Assembly: GCF_001418335.1 (NCBI RefSeq)
Contig: NZ_LIPP01000042.1
Location: 1 to 53,258 of the forward strand
Reading direction: 5' to 3'
DNA: 53,258 nucleotides
Origin: Streptomyces aurantiacus
GTDB lineage: Bacteria; Actinomycetota; Actinomycetes; Streptomycetales; Streptomycetaceae
The position numbers were made by a program, and so were the translations under genes. Below, in pieces: positions 44,053-52,051 of this stretch (its first letter is position 1; each line of letters opens with the position of its first letter). The notes under the pieces are model-generated. The model worked only from the letters and a program-made list of their open reading frames with translations, did not search any database and had not been told where the DNA came from.

Positions 44053-44629
44053 CCCGTTCCCCACCGCGCTGAAGATCCTGGTGGCGGGAGGCTTCGGAGT
44101 GGGCAAGACCACCTTCGTCGGCGCGGTGAGCGAGATCGCGCCGCTCAGCACGGAGGAACTGCTGACCACGGTCAGCGCCGCGACCGACAACCTCGACGGC
44201 ATCGAGAACAAGGTCGAGACGACCGTCGCGATGGACTTCGGGCGCATCACCCTCGATCCGGACCATGTGCTGTACCTGTTCGGCACGCCGGGGCAGGAGC
44301 GGTTCTGGTTCATGTGGGACGAGCTCTCCGAAGGCGCGCTCGGTGCGGTCGTCCTCGCGGACACCCGTCGCCTGGAGGACTGCTTCGCGGCCGTCGACTT
44401 CTTCGAACAGCGCGGCCTCGGGTTCATCGTCGCCGTCAACGAGTTCGACGGCGGCTTCCGTTACGACCCCGAGGAGGTGCGGGCGGCCATCGACCTCGAC
44501 CCGGGCGTGCCGGTGGTCCGCTGCGACGCGCGGATCTCCAGCTCGGGGGTGCAGACCCTGCTCACCCTCGTCCGCCACCTGCTCGCCCACGCGCCCTCGC
44601 ACGCCCCGAGCCACGGAGCACATACATGA
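44030..44629 (+). CDS. cvnD: Conservon Ras-like GTPase CvnD
   Basis: 199 aa, ATG at 44030 within the end of cvnC. The P-loop is GGFGVGKTT (20-28), switch II is FGTPGQERFWFMWDEL, and the base-recognition segment is VAVNEFDGG (N-x-F-D in place of NKxD, as usual for this family). It is the small GTPase output of the conservon complex. The C-terminal repeats HAPSHAPSHGAHT lie where a short duplication has occurred (see repeat at 44612). Confidence 0.94.
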   Translation: MDYDDSSDPFPTALKILVAGGFGVGKTTFVGAVSEIAPLSTEELLTTVSAATDNLDGIENKVETTVAMDFGRITLDPDHVLYLFGTPGQERFWFMWDELSEGALGAVVLADTRRLEDCFAAVDFFEQRGLGFIVAVNEFDGGFRYDPEEVRAAIDLDPGVPVVRCDARISSSGVQTLLTLVRHLLAHAPSHAPSHGAHT

Positions 44630-44651
44630 GTCACGGAGCACACACATGAGT
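44612..44651 (+). repeat. 20-bp tandem duplication of a start-codon region
   Basis: ACGGAGCACATACATGAGTC (44612-44631) and ACGGAGCACACACATGAGTT (44632-44651) are adjacent copies with two mismatches. Each has GGAG and an ATG. The first ATG (44626) overlaps the cvnD stop and encodes only seven residues (MSHGAHT) whose TGA overlaps the second ATG (44646), the start of the GAF gene. Confidence 0.9.
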
Positions 44652-45233
44652 TACGACCCGCCGCGCCCGGCCGGTCGGCTGCTGCTCACGCCCGAGGACA
44701 AGGAGGCCCCCGCCCGAACGAGCCGCCTGCGCGTGCTGGGCCTGGGAGAGCGCCCGGAACCGGCCCTCGACGCGTTCGCGGAGCGCCTCGCCGAGGTGGC
44801 CGGTACGCCGTACGCGATGGTCAACTTCATCGGCGAGGAGCGGCAGTTCTTCGCGGGACTGCATCCCCTGGGAACCGCCGCGACCGCGGGAGCCGGGGGA
44901 GCCGCGAAACGTGCGGAGGGCGCGCGGCTGGGGCTCGGCCGTCACATGACCCGGGACTACGGGTTCTGCCCCCATGTGGTGGTCCGCCGCAAGGCACTTG
45001 TCCTGGAGGACGTCCGGGACTATCCGCGCTTCGCAGGCAACCCGGTCGTCGACGAGTTCGGCATCCGCTCCTACCTCGGCGCCCCCCTCCTCGACCGCAC
45101 GGGCATCGCGCTCGGCACCGTGTGCGTCGCCGATGTCGAGCCCCGGCCGTGGGGCAGGTCAGGGCTGGACACCATCAAGGCGATGGCGGCGGAGCTGGTC
45201 GAGCAGATCGCGTTGCGGGAGGGCGGGTTCTGA
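44646..45233 (+). CDS. GAF-domain protein of the conservon operon
   Basis: 195 aa from ATG 44646. After about 35 residues a single GAF domain fills the rest (LDAFAERLAEVAGTPYAMVNF, EERQFFAGL, DYGFCPHVVVRRKALVLEDV, RSYLGAPLLDRTGIALGTVCV). GAF proteins commonly accompany conservon genes and may sense a small ligand or redox signal for the complex. Start sites are duplicated (see the repeat just above), so expression may depend on re-initiation. Confidence 0.9.
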   Translation: MSYDPPRPAGRLLLTPEDKEAPARTSRLRVLGLGERPEPALDAFAERLAEVAGTPYAMVNFIGEERQFFAGLHPLGTAATAGAGGAAKRAEGARLGLGRHMTRDYGFCPHVVVRRKALVLEDVRDYPRFAGNPVVDEFGIRSYLGAPLLDRTGIALGTVCVADVEPRPWGRSGLDTIKAMAAELVEQIALREGGF

Positions 45234-45240
45234 TCGAGGG

Positions 45241-45315
45241 CCCGCCGGTACGGGTCGCGCCGGTACGGGTCCCGCCGGTACAGGTCCCGGCGGTACGGGT
45301 CCCGCCGGCACCGGT
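45241..45315 (+). repeat. Five 15-bp tandem repeats after the GAF gene
   Basis: Exactly five units of CCCGCCGGTACGGGT with one to three changes in some copies, beginning 7 bp after the GAF stop. Each unit is partly self-complementary (CCGGTACGG), so the RNA could fold. The rest of the 248-bp gap to tdh holds no recognised feature. Confidence 0.92.
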
Positions 45316-45481
45316 GTGAAGGAAAGCTGCGGCAGAGCTTAAGAAAACCTCGATGGACCCGGGGCGCCGGCGTACGGCAGATTGCTGATCGAATCCTCCA
45401 CTTCACTCCACTGCACTCCACTCCTCGGTGCGGGCGTCCTTCGGCATGCCTGGATCCGGGACCTCACCCACGGGAGCTCCG

Positions 45482-46510
45482 TTGAAGGCGCTGGTCAAGG
45501 AGAAGGCGGAGCCCGGACTTCGGCTCATGGACGTACCGGAACCGGTCGTCGGGCCCGGCGATGTGCTGATCAAGGTCCTGAGGACCGGGATCTGCGGCAC
45601 CGACCTGCACATCCGCAACTGGGACGGCTGGGCGCGGCAGACCGTCAAGGCGCCGCTCGTGCTCGGGCACGAGTTCGTCGGCGAGGTCGTGGAGACAGGC
45701 CGTCAGGTCGGTGACATCGCCGTGGGCGACCGGGTCAGCGGCGAGGGCCACCTCGTCTGCGGGAAGTGCCGCAACTGCCAGGCGGGACGGCGCCATCTGT
45801 GCCGCGCGACGGTGGGGCTCGGGGTGGGCCGCGACGGCGCGTTCGCCGAGTACGTCGCGCTGCCCGCGTCCAACGTCTGGGTGCACCGGGTCCCCGTCGA
45901 CCTGGACATCGCCGCGATCTTCGACCCGTTCGGCAACGCCGTACACACCGCGCTGTCGTTCCCGCTGGTCGGAGAGGACGTACTGATCACCGGCGCGGGT
46001 CCCATCGGTCTGATGGCGGCGGCCGTCGCCCAGCACGCGGGCGCCCGGCACGTCGTCGTCACCGACGTCAGCGAGGACCGCCTGGAACTGGCCCGCAAGG
46101 TCGGCGCCACCCTCGCGCTGAACGTCGCGGAGTCGAGCATCGCCGACGGACAGCGCGCCCTGGGCCTGCGCGAGGGCTTCGACGTGGGCCTGGAGATGTC
46201 CGGCAACCCGGCCGCGATGCGGGACATGCTCGCCAACATGACGCACGGCGGCAAAATCGCCATGCTCGGGCTGCCGTCCGAGGAGTTCGCCGTCGACTGG
46301 TCCCGGATCGTCACCTCCATGATCACGATCAAGGGGATCTACGGCCGCGAGATGTTCGAGACGTGGTACGCGATGTCGGTCCTCCTCGAAGGCGGCCTCG
46401 ACCTCGCGCCCGTCATCACCGGCCGCTACGGCCACCGCGACTTCGAGGCGGCCTTCGCGGACGCGGCGAGCGGCCGCGGTGGCAAGGTCGTCCTCGACTG
46501 GACTCTCTGA
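45482..46510 (+). CDS. tdh: L-threonine 3-dehydrogenase
   Basis: 342 aa zinc-dependent medium-chain dehydrogenase, TTG at 45482 with GGGAG upstream (the in-frame sequence before it lacks conservation). [14 protein letters not shown] is Tdh-specific; catalytic zinc is in ICGTD and GHE; structural zinc in [18 protein letters not shown] loop is [19 protein letters not shown]. It oxidises threonine to 2-amino-3-ketobutyrate, which the next gene cleaves. Length equals the E. coli enzyme within one residue. Confidence 0.96.
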   Translation: MKALVKEKAEPGLRLMDVPEPVVGPGDVLIKVLRTGICGTDLHIRNWDGWARQTVKAPLVLGHEFVGEVVETGRQVGDIAVGDRVSGEGHLVCGKCRNCQAGRRHLCRATVGLGVGRDGAFAEYVALPASNVWVHRVPVDLDIAAIFDPFGNAVHTALSFPLVGEDVLITGAGPIGLMAAAVAQHAGARHVVVTDVSEDRLELARKVGATLALNVAESSIADGQRALGLREGFDVGLEMSGNPAAMRDMLANMTHGGKIAMLGLPSEEFAVDWSRIVTSMITIKGIYGREMFETWYAMSVLLEGGLDLAPVITGRYGHRDFEAAFADAASGRGGKVVLDWTL

Positions 46511-46524
46511 AGACTCTGGATTCC

Positions 46525-46568
46525 CTGAAGGCTCTGGACTCTCCAACTGAAGGCTCTGGACTCTCCAA
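46525..46568 (+). repeat. 22-bp perfect tandem repeat in the tdh-kbl spacer
   Basis: Two identical adjacent 22-bp copies (46525-46546 and 46547-46568, each starting CTGAAGGCTCTGGACTC), with degenerate partial copies on both sides (46507-46524, including the tdh stop, and about 46569-46585). The array fills almost the whole spacer up to the kbl Shine-Dalgarno AAGGA. Confidence 0.92.
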
Positions 46569-46595
46569 GAGCTCCGGACTCTCTAAGGAATGATG

Positions 46596-47843
46596 ATGTT
46601 CGACTCCGTACGCGACGACCTCCGCACCACCCTCGACGAGATCCGCGCCGCGGGACTGCACAAGCCCGAGCGCGTCATCGGCTCCCCGCAGTCCGCGACC
46701 GTGACTGTCACCGCGGGCGGCCGCCCCGGCGAGGTCCTCAACTTCTGCGCCAACAACTACCTCGGCCTCGCCGACCACCCGGAGGTCGTGGCCGCCGCCC
46801 ACGAGGCGCTCGACCGCTGGGGCTACGGCATGGCGTCCGTGCGCTTCATCTGCGGTACGCAGGAGGTGCACAAGGAGCTGGAGGGGCGGCTGTCCGCGTT
46901 CCTCGGCCAGGAGGACACGATCCTCTACTCGTCGTGCTTCGACGCCAACGGCGGAGTGTTCGAGACGCTGCTCGACGCGCAGGACGCGGTGATCTCCGAC
47001 GCCCTCAACCACGCGTCGATCATCGACGGCATCCGCCTGTCGAAGGCCCGCCGGTTCCGCTACGCGAACCGTGATCTCGCCGACCTGGAACAGCGGTTGA
47101 AGGACGCGGCAGGCGCCCGCCGCAGGCTGATCGTCACCGACGGCGTCTTCTCCATGGACGGATACGTGGCCCCGCTGCGCGAGATCTGCGACCTCGCCGA
47201 CCGCTACGACGCGATGGTGATGGTCGACGACTCGCACGCCGTCGGCTTCGTCGGCCCCGGCGGCCGGGGCACCCCCGAACTGCACGGCGTCATGGACCGG
47301 GTCGACATCGTGACGGGCACCCTCGGCAAGGCCCTCGGCGGCGCGTCCGGCGGTTACGTCGCCGCCCGCGCCGAGATCGTCGCACTGCTGCGCCAGCGGT
47401 CACGCCCGTACCTCTTCTCGAACACCCTGGCCCCGGTGATCGCCGCCGCCTCGCTCAAGGTCCTCGACCTGCTGGAGGCGGCGGACGACCTGCGCGAGCG
47501 GCTCGCCGCGAACACCACGCTGTTCCGCTCCCGGATGACCGCGGAGGGTTTCGACATCCTGCCCGGCGACCACGCCATCGCCCCGGTGATGATCGGCGAC
47601 GCGACCGTCGCAGGACGGATGGCGGAGCTGCTCCTGGAGCGCGGTGTGTACGTGATCGGCTTCTCGTACCCGGTGGTGCCGCAGGACCGGGCCCGTATCC
47701 GCGTCCAGCTGTCCGCCGCGCACTCCACCGAGGACGTGAACCGCGCCGTGGACGCCTTCGTGGCGGCCCGCGCGGAGCTGGAGCGCGAGACGCAGACGCA
47801 GGCGCACGCACCGGCGCAGGCACCCGTGCAGGCGGAGGCCTGA
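46596..47843 (+). CDS. kbl: Glycine C-acetyltransferase (2-amino-3-ketobutyrate CoA ligase)
   Basis: 415 aa from the third of three consecutive ATG codons (46590, 46593, 46596); AAGGA at 46585 has the right spacing only for 46596. PLP-dependent alpha-oxoamine synthase: [62 protein letters not shown], and the PLP lysine in [16 protein letters not shown]. It cleaves 2-amino-3-ketobutyrate with CoA into glycine and acetyl-CoA. A 15-residue Gln/Ala/Pro tail ([15 protein letters not shown]) is an extension over the E. coli enzyme. Confidence 0.96.
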   Translation: MFDSVRDDLRTTLDEIRAAGLHKPERVIGSPQSATVTVTAGGRPGEVLNFCANNYLGLADHPEVVAAAHEALDRWGYGMASVRFICGTQEVHKELEGRLSAFLGQEDTILYSSCFDANGGVFETLLDAQDAVISDALNHASIIDGIRLSKARRFRYANRDLADLEQRLKDAAGARRRLIVTDGVFSMDGYVAPLREICDLADRYDAMVMVDDSHAVGFVGPGGRGTPELHGVMDRVDIVTGTLGKALGGASGGYVAARAEIVALLRQRSRPYLFSNTLAPVIAAASLKVLDLLEAADDLRERLAANTTLFRSRMTAEGFDILPGDHAIAPVMIGDATVAGRMAELLLERGVYVIGFSYPVVPQDRARIRVQLSAAHSTEDVNRAVDAFVAARAELERETQTQAHAPAQAPVQAEA

Positions 47844-47890
47844 GCCCGTGCCTGCGCCGGTGGGCGTGAACCTTTGAGAGAATCGGTCAC

Positions 47891-48796
47891 ATGATCGAAG
47901 CGCGGCGGCTGCACATCCTCCGAGCGGTGGCGGACCACCGTACGGTGACGGCCGCTGCCGCCGCGCTCTACCTCACCCCCTCGGCTGTCTCCCAGCAGCT
48001 GACGGCCCTGGAACAGGAGACGGGTCACCGCCTGGTCGAGCGCGGCGCCCGGGGCGTACGGCTGACTCCCGCGGGCGAGATCCTGCTCAGCCACACCAAC
48101 GCCGTCCTCGCACAGCTGGAGCGGGCCGAGGCGGAACTCGCCGCCTACAGCGGGGGCTCGGCCGGCACGGTCAGTGTCGCCTCCTTCGCGACCGGTATCG
48201 GCCTCGTCGTCGCGCCCGCCCTGGCGCGGCTCGCGCGCACCGCGCCCGGCATCCGCATCCGCGTCCAGGACGCCGAGGGCGACGCCAGCCTGCCGATGGT
48301 GCTCGACCGGCAGGTCGACGTGGCGGTCGCCGTCGAGTACCGGGGCGCCCCGGACGCCGACGATCCCCGTCTCGCGCACATCCCGCTGTACGCCGAGCCG
48401 TTCGACGCCGTCGTGCCGCAGACCCACCGCCTCGCCGACCGTACGGAGGTGCCGCTCGCGGAGCTGGCCAAGGACCCGTGGATCGGCCCGTACCCGGGAA
48501 ACCCCTGCCACGACGTGGTGGTCCTGGCCTGCGAGCACGCTGGCTTCCAGCCCCGCCTCGAACACTCCTCGGACGACTTCCGGGCGGTCGTCGCGCTCGC
48601 GTCGGCGGACGCGGGAGTCGCCCTCGTGCCGCGCTCCGCCCTGCACGGCATGGACCTCGCGGGAGTGGTCGTGCGCCCCGTCGACGGCGTCGCGCCCACC
48701 CGCCGCGTCTTCGCCGCGGTACGCCGAGGGGCCGAGGACCACCCGCTGATCCGGCCGGTGCTGGAGGCCCTGGCGGAGGTCGCACCCGTGGGCTGA
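47891..48796 (+). CDS. LysR-family transcriptional regulator
   Basis: 301 aa, ATG at 47891. The N-terminal winged helix-turn-helix (RRLHILRAVADHRTVTAAAA, LYLTPSAVSQQLTALEQETGH) is followed by a periplasmic-binding-like effector domain (GTVSVASFATGIGLVVAPALA to VRPVDGVAPTRRVFAAVRRG). It lies 47 bp after kbl on the same strand, so control of tdh-kbl is plausible but not proven. Confidence 0.93.
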   Translation: MIEARRLHILRAVADHRTVTAAAAALYLTPSAVSQQLTALEQETGHRLVERGARGVRLTPAGEILLSHTNAVLAQLERAEAELAAYSGGSAGTVSVASFATGIGLVVAPALARLARTAPGIRIRVQDAEGDASLPMVLDRQVDVAVAVEYRGAPDADDPRLAHIPLYAEPFDAVVPQTHRLADRTEVPLAELAKDPWIGPYPGNPCHDVVVLACEHAGFQPRLEHSSDDFRAVVALASADAGVALVPRSALHGMDLAGVVVRPVDGVAPTRRVFAAVRRGAEDHPLIRPVLEALAEVAPVG

Positions 48797-48842
48797 GCCC
48801 GCGCACGGCAGTTTGTCAGTGGCATTGGCTACGGTGCGTTCC

Positions 48843-49202
48843 ATGCAGGATGCCGAGGACGTACGCCGAATCTGTCTCTCCTTCCCGGACACGGTGGAGA
48901 AGATCGCCTGGAGCATGCCCACTTTCAGGGTGGCGGGGAAGATGTTCGCCACCCTGCCCGAGGAGGAGACGTCCATAGCGGTGCGCTGTCCGAAGACGGA
49001 GCGCGACGAACTGGTCGTCGCGGAGCCCGAGAAGTTCTGGATCGCCGACCACGAGGCCGGCTTCGCGTGGGTGCGGGTACGGCTCGCCGCCCTTGAGGAC
49101 ACGGCCGAACTGAGCGACATCCTGGCGGACTCCTGGCGACAGGCGGCTCCGACCCGGTTGCTGGAGTCCTACCCGGAGTTGGGGCTTCCGGCCGGCGGCT
49201 GA
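48843..49202 (+). CDS. MmcQ/YjbR-family protein
   Basis: 119 aa from ATG 48843; TTG 48813 would add ten residues. The pattern ICLSFPDTVEKIAWSMPTFRVAGKMFA followed by EKFWIADHEAGFAWVRVRL and LLADSW-like ILADSWRQAAP is the YjbR fold, often called DNA-binding but without proven function. It is small, soluble and monocistronic, with a hairpin behind it. Confidence 0.9.
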   Translation: MQDAEDVRRICLSFPDTVEKIAWSMPTFRVAGKMFATLPEEETSIAVRCPKTERDELVVAEPEKFWIADHEAGFAWVRVRLAALEDTAELSDILADSWRQAAPTRLLESYPELGLPAGG

Positions 49203-49260
49203 CGGCCCTTCGGACCGTTGAGGGGCGTTGTCAGTGCCGCGTGGCATCATCCGGGAACAG

Positions 49261-49294
49261 GTGGGAGCGCGGCGCACGGGGGTCGCGCTCCCAC
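49261..49294 (+). terminator. 11-bp stem-loop terminator
   Basis: GTGGGAGCGCG and its perfect complement CGCGCTCCCAC with a 12-nt loop, 58 bp after the YjbR gene. It separates it from the tRNA. The following ~175 bp to the tRNA show only a TATTGT (-10-like) at about 49422. Confidence 0.7.
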
Positions 49295-49472
49295 CGAGCT
49301 CTCGGCGGCGGCCAGTGAGCTCAGTGGCAACTGGGTGGGGAACTCGGACGGTGGCCATGGGTGGGGCGTCGGGTGGGGCCGCGGAACAAAAGGAGTGCGC
49401 GACCACCGACCCAAGTGCGGTATTGTTTCGGTGCACGTTCAGCCAGGGAAAACCCCAGGTCACAACGGGCAT

Positions 49473-49546
<74 letters not shown>

Positions 49547-49553
49547 CAGAGCG

Positions 49554-49589
49554 AAGGGTCTTCGCAGGTGAAAGCCTGCGGGGACCCTT
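49554..49589 (+). terminator. tRNA terminator hairpin
   Basis: AAGGGTC and CGCAGG pair with CCTGCG and GACCCTT, interrupted by a 2-nt internal bulge on each side, followed by TTTT(C)GTTT. It begins seven bases after the tRNA and ends its transcript. Confidence 0.8.
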
Positions 49590-49663
49590 TTCGTTTGGGT
49601 CGTTTCCGGTCTTCGAGGTTGAGCATGCCGCTCATCGGCACCTTTACTCGGAGGTTTACGAGG

Positions 49664-50623
49664 ATGCCGCTGCTGGACCTGGACAAGATCACTGCGGGGC
49701 TGTCGACGACATGGTCGAGCTTCCTGCGGGACTGGGACCGCTCGCTGCGGTCGGGGAACTACCCGGAGACCACCCGGTACAACTACCTGCTGGCGGCCGC
49801 GCAGCTGGCACGGTTCCTGGGGGAGTACTCGCCGGATCCGGACGCCGACGCGGCGGCCGAGGATCCGGTCGACGTCACGCACGCGCATGTCGAGGCGTTC
49901 CAGGCGTGGATGATCGAGACGCGGTCGGCGTCGACCGCGCTGAACAAGCACAAGGCGCTGCAGCAGTTCTTCAAGTGGCTGCTGCTCGACGAGGGCGAGA
50001 TCGACCGGTCGCCGATGGAGCGGGTCCGGCAGCCGAAGATGCCGCAGAAACTGATTCCGGTCATCCGTGACGAGGAGACCACGAAGGTTCTCGGCACGTG
50101 CAAGGGCAAGGCTTTTGTCCAGCTGCGGGACGAGGCGATCATCCGCCTGTACTGCAACACGGGCGCGCGCCTGTCCGAGGTCGGCAATCTTCTGCTCGAC
50201 GACATCGATCTGACCACGGAATCCGTTCACTACCACGGCAAGGGCAGCAAGGACCGGCGGGTGCGGTTCGGGCCGAAGACCGCGCGGGCTGTGAGCCGCT
50301 ATCTACGGGCCCGCGCCAGGCACAAGGCGGCCGCCCTGCCGGAGCTGTGGCTGGCTGAGCGGGGGATGCGGCCGCTGGCCCCCAACGGCATCAAGATCAT
50401 GCTGAAGCGTCGGGGGCTTGCGGCCGGGCTGGTCAAGCTGCACGCGCACCGGTGGCGGCACACCTTCGCCCATGAATGGAAGCGTGCCGGCGCCGACACC
50501 GGCGACCTGATGCTGCTGCTCGGCTGGACGTCGCAGGAGATGCCGCGCCGCTATGGTGCCAGCGCCGCGGCCGAACGCGCCCAGGAAACCCACCAGCGGA
50601 TCGGGGTCGGCGATCATGTCTGA
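49664..50623 (+). CDS. Tyrosine recombinase/site-specific integrase
   Basis: 319 aa from ATG 49664 (GGAGG nine bases upstream); ATG 49625 is a longer option. A SAM-like N-terminal core-binding domain (WDRSLRSGNYPETTRYNYLLAA) is followed by the catalytic domain with R169 (NTGARLSEV), K193 (GKGSKDRRVRF), H262-x2-R265 (HRWRHTFAHEW), W288 in place of the usual second His (LGWTSQEMPRRY) and nucleophile Y297. All residues needed for activity are present, so it is probably functional. It lacks the large N-terminal arm-binding domain seen in lambda-type integrases. Confidence 0.93.
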   Translation: MPLLDLDKITAGLSTTWSSFLRDWDRSLRSGNYPETTRYNYLLAAAQLARFLGEYSPDPDADAAAEDPVDVTHAHVEAFQAWMIETRSASTALNKHKALQQFFKWLLLDEGEIDRSPMERVRQPKMPQKLIPVIRDEETTKVLGTCKGKAFVQLRDEAIIRLYCNTGARLSEVGNLLLDDIDLTTESVHYHGKGSKDRRVRFGPKTARAVSRYLRARARHKAAALPELWLAERGMRPLAPNGIKIMLKRRGLAAGLVKLHAHRWRHTFAHEWKRAGADTGDLMLLLGWTSQEMPRRYGASAAAERAQETHQRIGVGDHV

Positions 50624-51353
50624 GCCCCGGGTGACACCGACGCGGCCGGGCACACAGCGCGAGCAGCAGCTGGCCTTCCGCGCCGTCACCGTGATCACCG
50701 GGATGGTGGTGGGCCTGGTCTTCCTCTTCGGCTTCGGCAACGTATGGACGTTGGCCCTGCGCCTGGGGGTGTCCGCCTGGGTGGCCCCACTCGTCGCACC
50801 GGCCGTGGACCTGTCGGTCCTGGCGCTACTGCTGGCGATCCGCTACCTCGCCCTCTACGGGGCTACCGCGGAGACGCTGCGCCCGGCCCGCAGGCTGCTG
50901 CTCCTGGCCAGCCTGCTCACCCTCGCCCTCAACGTCACGGAACCGCTGCTTGCGGGCGCGTACGGGAGGGCGGCGTTCGACGCCGTGGGCCCGCTGCTGC
51001 TGATCGGCTGGGCCGAGGTCGGCCCCGGCCTGCTACAGGCGATCAATGGGATGCGTGCTGTCGCCGACGTCGCCCCGACAGCGGTGCGCGACAGCTCGGG
51101 CTCCACCGGAGGGTGGCTGCGTAGCGTGCCGGCAGCCGAACCCTGTGCCTGGGCCGACGGCGATGACGATCTCCTGGAGCGCGCCCGAGCGGAAGACGCC
51201 CGGCACTGGCAGACCCACCGGCGGCCAATCTCTGCGGAGGCGCTCCGTAAGCGTCTGCGTATCGGCGCGGCACGTTCTCGCTCACTGGTCGCCGTCCTGC
51301 GTGCAGGAAGCGTGCCGGAGATCGAGCGTGGGATCCGTGTCGGACCCGGCTGA
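50616..51353 (+). CDS. DUF2637-like membrane protein of the integrative element
   Basis: 245 aa, ATG at 50616 overlapping the integrase end by 8 nt. Four membrane segments (VTVITGMVVGLVFLFGFGNV, VAPLVAPAVDLSVLALLLAI, LLLLASLLTLALNVTEPLL, AVGPLLLIGWAEVGPGLLQ) are followed by a soluble C-terminus with a helix-turn-helix-like segment (SAEALRKRLRIGAARSRSLV). This layout matches DUF2637/SpdB-like proteins of Streptomyces integrative and conjugative elements. It may aid plasmid spread or replication control; no partner gene remains nearby. Confidence 0.75.
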   Translation: MSEPRVTPTRPGTQREQQLAFRAVTVITGMVVGLVFLFGFGNVWTLALRLGVSAWVAPLVAPAVDLSVLALLLAIRYLALYGATAETLRPARRLLLLASLLTLALNVTEPLLAGAYGRAAFDAVGPLLLIGWAEVGPGLLQAINGMRAVADVAPTAVRDSSGSTGGWLRSVPAAEPCAWADGDDDLLERARAEDARHWQTHRRPISAEALRKRLRIGAARSRSLVAVLRAGSVPEIERGIRVGPG

Positions 51354-51488
51354 GAACACCGAAGAGCTGTGCGGAGGTTGGGCGGCGAAGGACACCCCAT
51401 GGAGGCTTGCTTCGTCCAGGCTCATCCGAGTTTCTGAAGCAATGCGAAGGCACGAGGCCTGTCGGGCCGGATGGTTGCTGCGAGGGTT

Positions 51489-51518
51489 TTAGTAGCGGCT
51501 TAGTAACTCCTTAGTAGC
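51489..51518 (+). repeat. Three TTAGTARC iterons at exactly 11-bp spacing
   Basis: TTAGTAGC, TTAGTAAC and TTAGTAGC begin at 51489, 51500 and 51511, each separated by a 3-bp spacer, so they lie on one face of the helix. This is typical of a multimer binding site (excisionase, replication or partition protein). Confidence 0.8.
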
Positions 51519-51807
51519 TGATGTCCTGCACATTCAAGGGTGGCAATGGGTCTGTCAGCGACGTACGGGCCGACGCGGGATTGGTGTTAGAGGCTGTACT
51601 GCCAGCAGATTCTTCGTCTGCTGGTGGTACACGCGAGGCGCCTGCTCTGAACTGCGGCAAAGGGAGATTTTTCGGTAGCGGTTGGCGACTTGGTCCGGGA
51701 ATGGCCCGGATCTTGCGCGACGGAATACCTCCGCTCACGTGAGATGCACAACTCCCCGTGCTCCCCAGTCACCTGTGCCTCCAGCCGACCCCCGCGAGGA
51801 GAGAGCC

Positions 51808-52051
51808 ATGCCCGAAGTGCCCGGCATCCCCGACGCGTCCGGCCGCTCCCGACCAACCGGATCCTGACGCGGTCATCGGTTCCTTGCCGGGCGCGGTGTC
51901 CTCTGCGCCTCGCCATGGGCTGGTATCGCCCGGACGCGCACGAGCAGGTTCTCGGCACGGAACAGGGACGCGAGCGGATCTGGGCCGTGGAGCATGCCGA
52001 GATGCTGAACACGCCGGAAGCCTGCCTCCGGTCAGGCCGCGCCCGTGCCTG
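51808..52051 (+). pseudogene. Decayed gene fragment before recA
   Basis: ATG at 51808 with a strong GAGGAGAG site encodes only MPEVPGIPDASGRSRPTGS before a stop at 51865. In another plus-strand frame from 51915, MGWYRPDAHEQVLGTEQGRE then RIWAVEHAEMLNTPEACLRS has strongly G/C-ended codons and runs into the recA 3' end. The pattern suggests one gene broken by frameshifts and truncated at its 3' end. No family is recognised. Confidence 0.35.

Larger units (their letters stand above)
51354..52051. other. Gene-poor, lower-GC region between the element and recA
   Basis: About 700 bp without a convincing intact gene. The first 400 bp have clearly lower GC than the flanks, and candidate ORFs there have poor codon use (including a TTA). 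The last 240 bp have coding-like third positions in short, broken plus-strand segments. No recX is present on either strand, although it normally lies at this side of recA. Confidence 0.6.

Noticed and set aside
45241..45315. CRISPR array
   Set aside because: Period is only 15 bp with no unique spacers; a simple tandem repeat, and no cas genes are near.
51521..51742. 73-aa ORF right after the TTAGTA iterons
   Set aside because: Weak third-position bias, contains a TTA codon and low-GC codons, no recognisable ribosome site or motif; more likely noncoding.
51354..52051. recX remnant on the minus strand downstream of recA
   Set aside because: Minus-strand frames give Arg/Ser-rich shadow translations without RecX helical-repeat motifs.
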